Virus record (IMG/VR): IMGVR_UViG_3300037010_000424
Span: 1 to 64,000 of that record
DNA from: a virus
Direction: 5' to 3' (one strand)
DNA: 64,000 nucleotides
The notes under the pieces were generated by a model. The model was given only the letters and a program-made list of their open reading frames with translations. It was not told the DNA's origin and made no database searches. This document shows positions 8,376 through 16,240 of this stretch, piece by piece. Each line of letters opens with the position of its first letter. Positions within the stretch are counted from its first letter, which is position 1. The position numbers were made by a program, and so were the translations under genes.

Positions 8376-9630
8376 ATTAGATTTTTTTATACACTCTATT
8401 GGTTCAGAACTATACTTGTATCGTGGGTGGATAGAAAGTGTGTTCTTTATACTAGTTGAAAACTCACCAAATAGTCATCTCCATGACCATGGTGTGCATT
8501 TAAAGGACAAGAAACTATACGGTTTAGTAAATGGTAAAGAAGTTCAAATTACAGACTTTGTATTTGGAGAACCTTTATATAAACCAACCGAACAACTGGT
8601 TATTAAGGCACACCAGTTTAAGTGTGTTAAACACGATACAGTTACTAGCTACGGAATAGCCATCATAAACGCATTTTATATTGAGTACCCATACAGTGGA
8701 AAGTGTGACTTTATAAATCCACCACCAGGTAAATCAATTAAAGCATCTCAGTTAAACGATGTGGCATTACACATGTTAGTCACAGATAAAGCAACAGTGG
8801 CTGAACATAAAAAATTTGAAAACGCTGTGTGTTCAACTACACCACTTGTGGAATGTTGTTTAGTTCCGGCAACAGAGAAGTCGTACGTTAATAATAAACA
8901 GATCGCTATTAGACGAGATGAATTAATAAAAGAGAACGAAGGGCAATTAAATGATGGAGCAGTAATCGCCAAAATACAAGCCGAGCTGGAAAAGTTAGAT
9001 GTCGAGTATTTAAAAGGAGATCCATCTGAATTTTATAATAGCACAAAAAAGGCTAGGGCTAGTAGGACACGCACACAGTTAATGTTTGGTGGAGAACAAG
9101 ATTATTTCGACGCCACTAGCACTAACTTAATATCAAACTCATTGCAGGAGGGTATGCAGTTAAAAGATATTCCAATGATGGCTAATAGTATACGGAATGC
9201 ATCTCGTAGACGAGCTGTTGCTACTGCTAACGGTGGAGCTAAAGTTAAAGAGACCACGCGAGTAATTGCTAACTATAGAATCCTATCGACTGACTGTAAA
9301 GCAAAACGCGGTATACGTAGAGAAATGAATAAGGATAACTATTCACTTTACATAGGTAGATATTTAGTGGGTAGCAATAAACCTTTAACGGAAGCCGAAT
9401 TACGAAGTTTAATCGGAAAGAAAATCCATTTGCGATCTAACCAATGGTGTGACTCACCAGGTAATACTGTGTGCCCAATCTGTACAGGCGACACTATCTA
9501 CGCCACCAAATTGGGTCTATCTGCTTTAGCTAATACATTAACTAGTACACTTATGTTGATTGATATGTCAGCAATGCATACGTCTGGTTTAAAAACAGCT
9601 AGATATGATTTTTCCACGAGAATATCATAG
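8368..9630 (+). CDS. Phage RNA polymerase beta-prime C-terminal subunit (phiKZ gp80/gp74-like)
   Basis: 420 residues. The C-terminal half follows the beta-prime order. 'NSIRNASRRRAVATANGG' and 'RVIANYRILSTDCKAKRGI' match the trigger-loop/bridge-helix neighbourhood (ARKG...TRRLVDVAQD...DCGT in cellular enzymes). 'LRSNQWCDSPGNTVCPIC' then matches the Cys cluster, followed by the helix that precedes the C-terminal catalytic-core segment. phiKZ-like phages split beta-prime in two and carry both a virion and a non-virion enzyme. Placement beside virion-type genes suggests the virion polymerase, but this is inferred. The N-terminal half of the subunit is not in this window. Confidence 0.7.
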   Translation: MNKLDFFIHSIGSELYLYRGWIESVFFILVENSPNSHLHDHGVHLKDKKLYGLVNGKEVQITDFVFGEPLYKPTEQLVIKAHQFKCVKHDTVTSYGIAIINAFYIEYPYSGKCDFINPPPGKSIKASQLNDVALHMLVTDKATVAEHKKFENAVCSTTPLVECCLVPATEKSYVNNKQIAIRRDELIKENEGQLNDGAVIAKIQAELEKLDVEYLKGDPSEFYNSTKKARASRTRTQLMFGGEQDYFDATSTNLISNSLQEGMQLKDIPMMANSIRNASRRRAVATANGGAKVKETTRVIANYRILSTDCKAKRGIRREMNKDNYSLYIGRYLVGSNKPLTEAELRSLIGKKIHLRSNQWCDSPGNTVCPICTGDTIYATKLGLSALANTLTSTLMLIDMSAMHTSGLKTARYDFSTRIS

Positions 9631-9704
9631 GCAAGAAATACGGATTACAATTAAATACAAATATCGAAATATCCACCAACCCCAACCATAGAGAGATAAA
9701 TAAC

Positions 9705-10403
9705 ATGGCACAACAACCACAAACCAATAAACAAATCCCAGTAGTCGATACAACTAAACCCAATGTACAACCGCCAGTGCTACCGGAGGTCACAGTGACT
9801 GCTGCCGAAACTGAAATTAAAGGTACGGAAGAAAAAATTGACGGTAAAGCCGCCGAAGGAACTTTACTGGACAATCCACTCGAACAATCAGCCGCCATTG
9901 ATAAACCGGAAGTAGCCACTGGCGATTCGGATACAGAAAACGCTCCTCTGGAAGAAGAATTAATCCTTTGCCCAGATGCACTCATCAATAAACAGTTAGT
10001 TCGTGGTCTGGAAGGTATCCGTGAACTATTTGAAACGAGTCAGATGTCTAATGTCGGCCCATTCCATGTGGATACCTATAACTCGTTGTCTCGCGCTTTA
10101 ACAGTGCTTTCATGGGAAGATACTAAAACAACACTGGACAACTTGTTTTTGTATATGGAAAAATACAGTGAGGGACATTGTCACCAAAATAACATTCTCC
10201 AAAATGTAACATTTTGTAAGTTGTCGAAAAGTGCACAACTCGAGTACACTAAACTTATAAGTTTATTCGTGTCATTACAGAACCCAAGTAGTCGTGGTGT
10301 AACAGCTAAAGCCATCAACTGGAACACAGTCCCAGCCGGGTTTACAGCAGCCCACGGCAATGATTACACTGACAAGTTTAAACGCTACTTCAACATTCAT
10401 TAA
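9705..10403 (+). CDS. Putative virion protein with Pro/Thr/Glu-rich N-terminus
   Basis: 232 residues. The first 85 residues are disordered-looking, rich in Thr, Pro, Glu and Val, with several AxE-type sites that a prohead protease could cut. The C-terminal 150 residues form a compact helical domain ('VRGLEGIRELFETS', 'LSRALTVLSWED'). Codon use is less AT-biased than in the surrounding accessory genes, as in other well-expressed phage virion genes here. No named family was recognised. Confidence 0.6.
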   Translation: MAQQPQTNKQIPVVDTTKPNVQPPVLPEVTVTAAETEIKGTEEKIDGKAAEGTLLDNPLEQSAAIDKPEVATGDSDTENAPLEEELILCPDALINKQLVRGLEGIRELFETSQMSNVGPFHVDTYNSLSRALTVLSWEDTKTTLDNLFLYMEKYSEGHCHQNNILQNVTFCKLSKSAQLEYTKLISLFVSLQNPSSRGVTAKAINWNTVPAGFTAAHGNDYTDKFKRYFNIH

Positions 10404-10451
10404 AAAATAATACACGCGCTTATAGTCTGTAAGAACTCATCGGTAAGATAA

Positions 10452-10464
10452 ACATACATTATCT
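10452..10464 (+). promoter_or_regulatory. Putative early promoter motif (ACATACATTATCT)
   Basis: A one-mismatch copy of the consensus ACATATATTATCT. It is the first element of the gene-poor stretch 10404-10782 and would drive the structured leader, the 23-residue ORF and possibly the DUF4326 gene. Confidence 0.55.
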
Positions 10465-10594
10465 TTGGGTAATACAAATCTCCACTTACTCTGGAGTTGT
10501 TAACTAGCGTTAAAGTTAACTGTAGATTCGTCTACATTCGCATTGTTGGTTAGTACAATAACTATTTTTTCATTTATTATAAAAGGTTAAAGTT
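10465..10594 (+). other. Structured leader RNA region
   Basis: This stretch contains several hairpins in a row: CTCCA-CTTACTC-TGGAG, TTAACT...AGTTAA, and TGTAGA-TTCG-TCTACA at 10521-10536 with a UUCG tetraloop. No long ORF is present. It fills part of the 379-base gap between 10403 and 10783 and could be a regulatory leader or a small RNA. No known riboswitch was recognised. Confidence 0.4.
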
Positions 10595-10666
10595 ATGAGA
10601 AAATCACACTTGTACACTGGGTGCGGTTATGGGTCTAGTAAAAGTCCCGTGGCTACAACGTGGTAA
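10595..10666 (+). CDS. Possible 23-residue peptide
   Basis: ATG at 10595 follows AAAAGG by 8 bases and reads 'MRKSHLYTGCGYGSSKSPV', ending at TAA 10664-10666. It is Gly/Ser-rich with no family match. It may be a real small protein or a chance ORF in a structured RNA. Confidence 0.3.
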   Translation: MRKSHLYTGCGYGSSKSPVATTW

Positions 10667-10721
10667 ATTCGAAACTACGGCTTCATACCAAGTCGCAGTC
10701 TCGGCGTAGCATCTAATGAAA

Positions 10722-10747
10722 CACCACAGCCTGAAACGGCTGTGGTG
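10722..10747 (+). terminator. Hairpin upstream of the DUF4326 gene
   Basis: CACCACAGCC, loop TGAAAC, GGCTGTGGTG: a perfect 10 bp GC-rich stem followed within 20 bases by a T-rich run (TTTATTTTTTG). It lies between the small ORF and the next gene, so it may terminate or attenuate transcription from 10452. Confidence 0.5.
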
Positions 10748-10782
10748 CGGAATATTACGTTTATTTTTTGTTGAGGTATAAA

Positions 10783-11346
10783 ATGCTACAACCTTTACTT
10801 GAGTTAAATGAGGACGTGATGGTGTGGAATTCCACTACCCGTCGTAAACTATTGAGTTTCTTTGATTACCCAATAGCCAAATCCTCAGACGGTTTTCCAC
10901 TAGTGGAAAATAAATATCATAGAGTTGTGTCTGCTGATGACACATTTACAATAATGCGACCTTCCGATTGGGGCAACCCGTATGCAGTGTGTGACTATGA
11001 AGAGTATAACAAAGACGACCAGCGTGAAATTGTCGTAGCTATGCATATACTAACCCTACTATGCAATGCACACGCCATCATTGTGTGTAGTAAAACTATG
11101 CGTGGTAAACGGCTACTATGCTGCTGCTATCCTAAACTTTGCCACGGTAATATACTAGTGTTACTTTCAAACAACCCTTTGTTCTTTGTACAGGGACTCA
11201 AAAGGTTATGCGATTACATAACTGCACAAAAGAACTCCGGAAACCCGGTGGTCAGTGACAATATGCACACTGCCATTTACGCAACGTATCTAGATGTTAA
11301 ACCGATACTCGCACCAAGATTAAAACTCATTTCTACTAAAGGTTAA
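10783..11346 (+). CDS. DUF4326-like protein
   Basis: 187 residues from the ATG at 10783 with TTGAGG upstream; an in-frame TTG at 10768 is less likely. The pattern 'DWGNPYAV' followed by a helical stretch, 'GKRLLCCCYPKLCHGN' and a hydrophobic strand is the core signature of DUF4326 domains, which occur in many phages and have no settled function. The Cys/His cluster may bind metal. It is followed by three small genes, two of them membrane proteins. Confidence 0.7.
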   Translation: MLQPLLELNEDVMVWNSTTRRKLLSFFDYPIAKSSDGFPLVENKYHRVVSADDTFTIMRPSDWGNPYAVCDYEEYNKDDQREIVVAMHILTLLCNAHAIIVCSKTMRGKRLLCCCYPKLCHGNILVLLSNNPLFFVQGLKRLCDYITAQKNSGNPVVSDNMHTAIYATYLDVKPILAPRLKLISTKG

Positions 11347-11349
11347 GCT

Positions 11350-11514
11350 ATGTCAGATTTTGTCAAGGGTACACCGTACAGAAACAAATCTTCTAACAAT
11401 GTTGTGTCTATTGTTAGTGTAAGTGCAACAACAGTCACATACACTGTTAAAGGTATGTCAGCCCCACAGCGGTTAGCCGTTAGTGTATTCAACAATTTAT
11501 TTGAAAAGGTTTAA
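11350..11514 (+). CDS. Small protein of 54 residues
   Basis: Starts three bases after the DUF4326 stop and ends three bases before the next start, which strongly supports a real operon gene. It begins 'MSDFVKGTPYRNKSS' and ends 'VFNNLFEKV', with Val/Ser/Thr-rich strands between, suggesting a small beta domain. Function unknown. Confidence 0.6.
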   Translation: MSDFVKGTPYRNKSSNNVVSIVSVSATTVTYTVKGMSAPQRLAVSVFNNLFEKV

Positions 11515-11517
11515 AAA

Positions 11518-12249
11518 ATGTACGAAACAATAGTTAGCTATATTAACAACACTCTATTCTCACCAACAGCTATAGCGTTCGATTTCCACCCTTGGATGGC
11601 GTGGTCGGCTATCGTGTTTATTGTCCTAACAGCATATCTTTGTAAAAAACTAGATATGGCTAGAGAAAAAACACGAACCGACAAACACAACGCAATTGTT
11701 ACTTCTTTAAAAGAAGATAATGCCGCGTTACTAACCGACCTATCTGCTGCACTCCTTGAGGTTGATACAATGGTGAAACAGGTGGATTTACTTAATAGAA
11801 ACCACCGTGTCGTTTCTGATGAACTAGCGTATTTGAAAACTAAACTAGCTCATGACACTGAGTACAAAAATAACGTTTATCGCGCAATCGTTAATTTTTA
11901 TCAAATCACACACTCCATGATATGGCGCGGAAGCTTAAGCAAAATCGTAACTGAATTATTAACAGCACAAAGTTTGAGTGGGACAAGTGTCGAAACACAA
12001 CGTTGTGTTGATAATTTGTATGAACTTAAAAACCGATATGTGGCGTTAGATTCCGAGCTACGAACAATATTGGTTGGAGTACCTGCGTATCTAGATGCGC
12101 TCACAAGCAGCTTAGTTACATCGGATGAAATGGTTGAAGTGGCAGTTGTTGTACCCGTGGGCGATGCAACAGCATTGCACCAATATACCATGAACCTTCG
12201 TAAGGTTTACGAAGGGACTAAACCGGCACCATTGTTAGAAGAGGCGTGA
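11518..12249 (+). CDS. Membrane-anchored coiled-coil protein
   Basis: 243 residues. One transmembrane helix near residues 26-42 ('MAWSAIVFIVLTAYLCKK') is followed by a long heptad-rich region (to about residue 110) and a helical C-terminal domain. The basic residues after the helix suggest the bulk is cytoplasmic. It is translationally coupled to the next gene (TGATG). It resembles the general form of phage membrane-associated accessory proteins; a spanin role is unlikely given its place in an early-type unit. Confidence 0.65.
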   Translation: MYETIVSYINNTLFSPTAIAFDFHPWMAWSAIVFIVLTAYLCKKLDMAREKTRTDKHNAIVTSLKEDNAALLTDLSAALLEVDTMVKQVDLLNRNHRVVSDELAYLKTKLAHDTEYKNNVYRAIVNFYQITHSMIWRGSLSKIVTELLTAQSLSGTSVETQRCVDNLYELKNRYVALDSELRTILVGVPAYLDALTSSLVTSDEMVEVAVVVPVGDATALHQYTMNLRKVYEGTKPAPLLEEA

Positions 12250-12509
12250 TGAACAGCGTTGTGTCTTTTATGGCTATTTTTATTTCAGTGCTATCTATCT
12301 GTATCAACGTAATAGTGTTAAGTCGGTTGCATCAAGTTCGTAAACAATTAGATAAACTACACACGGTGTATGTAGATGAATATGATAGTAGATTGTGTGC
12401 TATCGAAAAAGATTATTTCAGTTTAGATTTACGCACAAATAGTATCGCCACTAATGTAGAAAGTGTTATTGCAAGACTTAAGCACATAGTGGGTATTTTA
12501 AAGGGTTGA
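12249..12509 (+). CDS. Small membrane coiled-coil protein
   Basis: 86 residues from the ATG at 12249; the GTG at 12246 is an alternative. One N-terminal transmembrane helix ('FMAIFISVLSICINVIVL') is followed by a coiled-coil tail. The topology is the same as that of the preceding protein, so the pair may form a membrane complex. It is the last gene before a strong hairpin terminator. Confidence 0.65.
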   Translation: MNSVVSFMAIFISVLSICINVIVLSRLHQVRKQLDKLHTVYVDEYDSRLCAIEKDYFSLDLRTNSIATNVESVIARLKHIVGILKG

Positions 12510-12513
12510 CAAT

Positions 12514-12549
12514 GTGTCACCACCAAGACAACTGTCTTGGTGGTGACAC
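12514..12549 (+). terminator. Hairpin terminator
   Basis: GTGTCACCACCAAGA, loop CAACTG, TCTTGGTGGTGACAC: a perfect 15 bp stem five bases after the stop codon, with a T-rich tail further on. An early promoter motif follows at 12581. Confidence 0.75.
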
Positions 12550-12580
12550 ACGTTTAAACAATATTCATTTTTTATACATT

Positions 12581-12592
12581 TATATATCATCT
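12581..12592 (+). promoter_or_regulatory. Putative early promoter motif (TATATATCATCT)
   Basis: C-variant of the motif, shared with the copies at 17582 and 56278. All three are followed by a leader of 70-74 bases with a conserved hairpin. Confidence 0.6.
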
Positions 12593-12627
12593 GATTGATA
12601 GACGTAATTTAATTTAAATAAAAGTCG

Positions 12628-12644
12628 CTAATCCTTTTGATTAG
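12628..12644 (+). promoter_or_regulatory. Conserved leader hairpin upstream of the NUDIX gene
   Basis: CTAATC-CTTTT-GATTAG followed by CTAATTAA and then GGGGG before the start codon. The arrangement matches hairpins at 17625-17641 and 56322-56340, which suggests a shared post-transcriptional role. Confidence 0.45.
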
Positions 12645-12666
12645 CTAATTAACTAGGGGGTTTACC

Positions 12667-13302
12667 ATGTCAAAAACAAATGTAGCTGAATCACGAGTAA
12701 CCGTTGATGTAGCGTTTCTGATTGATTTATTTGACCACCACAATGTGGACTGGAAATCGTGGAAGGTTAAAACGCTGGATAACCTTGTTGACGATTTATC
12801 AAAATCTGAAAGAACAATTACCTATACCAACGGTGAAATTGCGTTGAACTCCCGGGTGGTTTCGTGTGAAATATATTTTGGTGGTAAACAATTAATCGAA
12901 ACACAATTAAAGTCGCCAACTGGAACACTTAACCGAAATATCCCATGTGGTGGAAAACTGGCGTTACGTGAAGATCCAAGAGGTGGTATGATACGAGAGC
13001 TAAAAGAGGAACTCGGATTAGACTTAGAACCTACATATCTAGGTGTGACTAAAGAAGAAAGACACCAGTCGTATTATCCTGGTCTCCTAGGGGTTGTAAC
13101 ACATTACCGTTTTGCTACACCTTTACACCCAAACCAGTATAAAGAATCGTACGTCCACACTGAAGGTGATATCACATTTACGTTTAACTGGGTAGATGCA
13201 AATGATTTACTAGTCGTTCATCATACACCGCAACGTGACAGGATACTTTCTCCACAACTGAGTAATGTGAAAGCTGTGCATGTTGCAGAATGGATGGGTT
13301 AG
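12667..13302 (+). CDS. NUDIX hydrolase
   Basis: 211 residues, with GGGGG nine bases upstream of the ATG. Residues 96-118 match the NUDIX box exactly: G96-x5-E102-x7-R110-E-L-x-E114-E115-x-G117-L. This box binds metal and cleaves nucleoside diphosphate linkages. 'YYPGLLGVVTHYRF' and 'FTFNWVDANDLL' fit the flanking NUDIX fold strands. An N-terminal extension of about 60 residues could confer substrate choice. The substrate cannot be told from sequence: ADP-ribose, dinucleotides or RNA caps are all possible. The promoter-like motif upstream suggests early expression. Confidence 0.9.
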   Translation: MSKTNVAESRVTVDVAFLIDLFDHHNVDWKSWKVKTLDNLVDDLSKSERTITYTNGEIALNSRVVSCEIYFGGKQLIETQLKSPTGTLNRNIPCGGKLALREDPRGGMIRELKEELGLDLEPTYLGVTKEERHQSYYPGLLGVVTHYRFATPLHPNQYKESYVHTEGDITFTFNWVDANDLLVVHHTPQRDRILSPQLSNVKAVHVAEWMG

Positions 13303-13306
13303 TCAG

Positions 13307-13465
13307 ATGGAGATTAAGAAGATAATCGGTAACGAAACACTTTTGGTTGCCAGAACTAATTTTATGATTGGTGGGTGTGAAAGTATGGATGACTCTCCGG
13401 CTGTAACAGTTATAGCATTTGATAAGTTGGTTGATAACAAAGTGTTAATATGGGTATCTGTTTGA
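13307..13465 (+). CDS. Small protein downstream of the NUDIX gene
   Basis: 52 residues from the ATG at 13307, four bases after the NUDIX stop. It is predominantly beta ('ETLLVARTNFMIGG', 'AVTVIAFDKL'). The frame can extend back to a TTG at 13280 inside the NUDIX gene. The ribosome site is weak (GGGTTA). Function unknown. Confidence 0.45.
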   Translation: MEIKKIIGNETLLVARTNFMIGGCESMDDSPAVTVIAFDKLVDNKVLIWVSV

Positions 13466-13511
13466 ACGTCCCAAATTTCAGTGAATAAATTGACAAACTG
13501 ATAGATGTGTA

Positions 13512-13551
13512 GTACAGTGTGGGAGTCGGTTAACCGACTCCCACACTGTAC
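13512..13551. terminator. Bidirectional terminator, perfect 40-base palindrome
   Basis: GTACAGTGTGGGAGTCGGTT followed by its exact reverse complement, with a run of 12 Ts at 13555-13566 on the plus strand. It separates the NUDIX unit from the converging DNA polymerase gene. Confidence 0.85.
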
Positions 13552-13576
13552 ACTGTTTTTTTTTTTACTTTTTAAT

Positions 13577-13941
13577 CTAGTGTAACTCTACCAGATTAGA
13601 ATCTACGTTTAAAACATCTTTTTCAAATTCCGCATAAAATACATCAAGTGACGGCATACCATAACACGACATACCTAGTGAAACTGGGTTAGCAACAACT
13701 GATGTTAAGTTAATACCTATTTCTCTTTGTTGATACTCTACCAAACCATCAATAGCACAGAGTACGAATACGTTTGTTCCTTTAGACACATTGCCAATTT
13801 CCCCACCTGATGGATAAGCGCCTGTTAAATCTATATCGGATGCAAATAACATAATGTTAGTTGCCATTTCTGGAAACTCTTTAATTACACACACTCCGAG
13901 TCCTTCTTCTAACTCTGCGGCTAAAGTAATGCCTTTTGTCC
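13577..13941 (-). CDS. Family B DNA polymerase, exon 2 (palm motif A)
   Basis: Encodes the continuation of the polymerase after the intron, about 120 residues: 'TKGITLAAELEEG...', then 'ASDIDLTGAYPSG', which is motif A (D-x-x-x-x-Y-P-S), holding a metal-binding Asp. It ends 'NVDSNLVELH' just before a palindromic terminator. Motifs B and C (K-x3-N-x2-YG and DTD) are not present here or elsewhere in the window. Joined to exon 1 at the inferred splice sites it gives a protein of about 578 residues. The exon start is inferred to within a few bases. Confidence 0.75.
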
Positions 13942-14689
13942 CATTAGCTCGTTACACTAATGCGGTGTGCTAAGACACCCGCCTACACTCTCGTGTAGGA
14001 GCAGATCATATCACCATCCTCTGAGATTAACCCAGGCGGGATGTGTACTATTTCTTCCTCATTTTATAACTAGAGGCTCTACACCCAGTTACGGGTTGAT
14101 CGTTGAACGTTCTCCATATCACATAGTGACTTAGGAGCTTCGCTGCTGATTGTCTCTACCTAATCATTTTCAAACATTCATGTTCTAGATATAAATATCT
14201 AGTCTCACTCTTTCGAGAACATTGTAGTTGATTAGTCTAACGAGTTATTCCAGCAATTAAGTACATTTTCATCTACCGATTCCTCGATAGGGGGACCTAA
14301 ATTATCTGTTAGATAATATTTAATAAAATGAACACCACTTAAACATTCCACTGGTTGACTAAACGCGTAATACACATTGTCAAATTCTACATTGTTCGGA
14401 TTGTTATCATGGTACATGGGCTTTATATAAACCCATTGAGATATAGGTACCGATATGTTATATTTACACACCGCAACCAAACTACCATACTCAAACTTAC
14501 CAACCTCAGGTAAATCTGCGTAACATTTACCGCCCACACTTATTACAGGTAAAGAAGCATCTTTGTAATACACTTTACCGTTAAAGAATTTTAACCCATG
14601 CACATTTTCATTTTTATTAAACATAACGAACACCATATAGTTGATAAACGTACTATAGCAATAAAATGTTCGTGTATAACATATACCTT
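13942..14689 (-). mobile_element. Group I self-splicing intron in the DNA polymerase gene
   Basis: On the minus strand the interruption carries group I core elements: Q-like GACAATCAGCAGC (14142-14154), R-like GTTCAACGATCAA (14096-14108) and S-like GATATGATCTG, with P7 pairing between 14097-14101 and 14004-14008 (GATCA/TGATC). P9 is the CCTACAC/GTGTAGG hairpin at 13982-13999. GTTTGA at 14170-14175 can act as the internal guide, pairing with exon-end TCAAAT with a U-G pair at the splice site. Splicing after that U and after the first G of GGG (13942) restores the polymerase frame. The 5' site is supported by the guide; the 3' site could be 13942 or 13948. Confidence 0.8.
14232..14624 (-). CDS. 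ORF inside the intron P1 loop, unknown function
   Basis: 130 residues from the ATG at 14624; an upstream in-frame ATG at 14636 is also possible. It is beta-rich with 'GLKFFNGKVYYKD' and 'VYIKPMYHDNNP'. It has no HNH, GIY-YIG or LAGLIDADG motif, so it does not look like a normal intron homing endonuclease. It sits between the 5' splice site and the guide sequence, so it would occupy a very long P1 loop. It could be a free-standing gene captured by the intron. The ribosome site is weak. Confidence 0.5.
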   Translation of the reverse strand: MFNKNENVHGLKFFNGKVYYKDASLPVISVGGKCYADLPEVGKFEYGSLVAVCKYNISVPISQWVYIKPMYHDNNPNNVEFDNVYYAFSQPVECLSGVHFIKYYLTDNLGPPIEESVDENVLNCWNNSLD

Positions 14690-16061
14690 ATTTGATCCAA
14701 CGTTCAGTAGTTGGGATTAATGCATCCAACTTACTAACCATGTTTTTAGCTGTACTACCTATTACTAAACCCTCTTCCATTTCCTCGATGTGTAAATCCG
14801 TCGCTAGACGTCTAGGGTTACTTTTAAACTTATCAAAACTAGATGTGTCAACTTGCGGTCTAATGGTTTCACACAAGTCTTTTGTTTTCTCATCTAGAAG
14901 CTCCATAAACACACCGTCACCGAATAAATATGCCATATACTCAGGTTTGTATTTACTCTGCATAATTTGATGCCACAGACGTCCAGATATCTTACTAGAG
15001 ATAGCTTTAAATTTCATCTTACCAATCTGTAAAAATTCATGTAAGATTGCATCTAAACCGTAGCCATTTCTCTGTTGTTCTCTAGCTCTAACCGTTCTAA
15101 ATGTTGACATAGCGCAGATACAGTAGAAGCTAGCTGGCGCGTATACAGTGTGCCATCTTTGAGATGGAACGGTCGCCATCCGTTCACCATTAGACTTAAC
15201 TTTAAATGGGGCTTCTTTATTCCATCTAAAGTGTTTGTAATTATCCGGTACAGACGGGTCACTAAATATTAATGCTGGGTCTATATCTTCTTCTTTTAAC
15301 GCCGCTAACATATGTTCAATATCACCCTCCATGTTCCAGAACGCTAAGAAGTCCGGTTGGAGTTTATGAACTGTTTTCATTAAAGCAATAACTACTTTAG
15401 TTTGGTTAGCATGTACAGTGATTCTAAGGTCGATGTTTCTATTTTTCAGTAAGTCTTTATGGTGGTACTCACACACCTCTCTTACTTTCTTCTTTATTAA
15501 GTCAGGTGGCCAATCCCACCATTTAGCACTGATTGCAATATGTACTACGTTCTTCATACTGACTATGCCAGATATGATTGGTTCTTTAGGGTCTTCCATA
15601 GACCACTCATAATCCATTACTGCAACAGTGCTTTTACTAAACATCTTACCGTATCGTTCGGCGTAGTCAGCTTTAAGTAAATCTTCCGAAGTAATGTCTG
15701 TGCCATATACGTACGGGCTACTATTAACGTCTCTTAACTGTGGTACACGGTCAGGTCTAAACCCATTTATCTTTTCAAATACACTTTTGGTTAAGTTACT
15801 TTGTGTACTATAAAACTTATCTAGTTTACGATCCTCTTCAAACTCACGTTTATCTTTGTGAACACGATACTGTTTCTTAGTAATCCAATATGGACGTTTG
15901 TAGTTTTCAATCGTGCGGAGTCTTCGTTTAGGTTCAGCCCCGGGTTTATGTATAATTTCCTTAATAATCAGTGCGTCATTATTCTTGTTATATCTATCTC
16001 TTACGAATGTAGAAAAAACATATTCGCGTTTAACATCGTCTTTCTTTTCTGGAGTGCTCAT
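14690..16061 (-). CDS. Family B DNA polymerase, exon 1 (3'-5' exonuclease domain)
   Basis: 457 residues from the ATG at 16061, then an intron; unspliced, the frame stops at 14688. Exonuclease motifs are visible: exo I 'AVMDYEW' (D150, E152), exo II 'FWNMEGDIEHM' (N243, D247) and exo III-like 'YGLD' (Y334, D337). The segment from 'GDGVFMELLDEKT' onward leads into the palm domain. Together with exon 2 this is the replicative polymerase or the exonuclease/palm part of a split one. It is transcribed toward the palindrome at 13512. Weak ribosome site. Confidence 0.8.
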
Positions 16062-16240
16062 GTTTATAACCACGCTAACGTTTTATTTTTGTGAGAAGTT
16101 AAAGTTTACATTGAAAAGGTATTAACTACACCTTCCCACTAGTCGTATTATATCGAATAACGATATATTAGAAATTCAGTGTAGAATGATATGTTTGAAA
16201 CGAGTTATAATGTATGGTAACATACCTATGTGGAGGAGTG

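Noticed and set aside
9599-9988. 129-residue minus-strand ORF at 9599-9988
   Set aside because: It overlaps the polymerase end and the Pro/Thr-rich gene antisense, and its low-complexity Ser/Val content mirrors that gene.
10620-10715. tRNA-like segment with TTCGAA and a possible CCA end
   Set aside because: No acceptor, D-arm and T-arm stems pair in the right spacing; a 23-codon ORF and simple hairpins explain it better.
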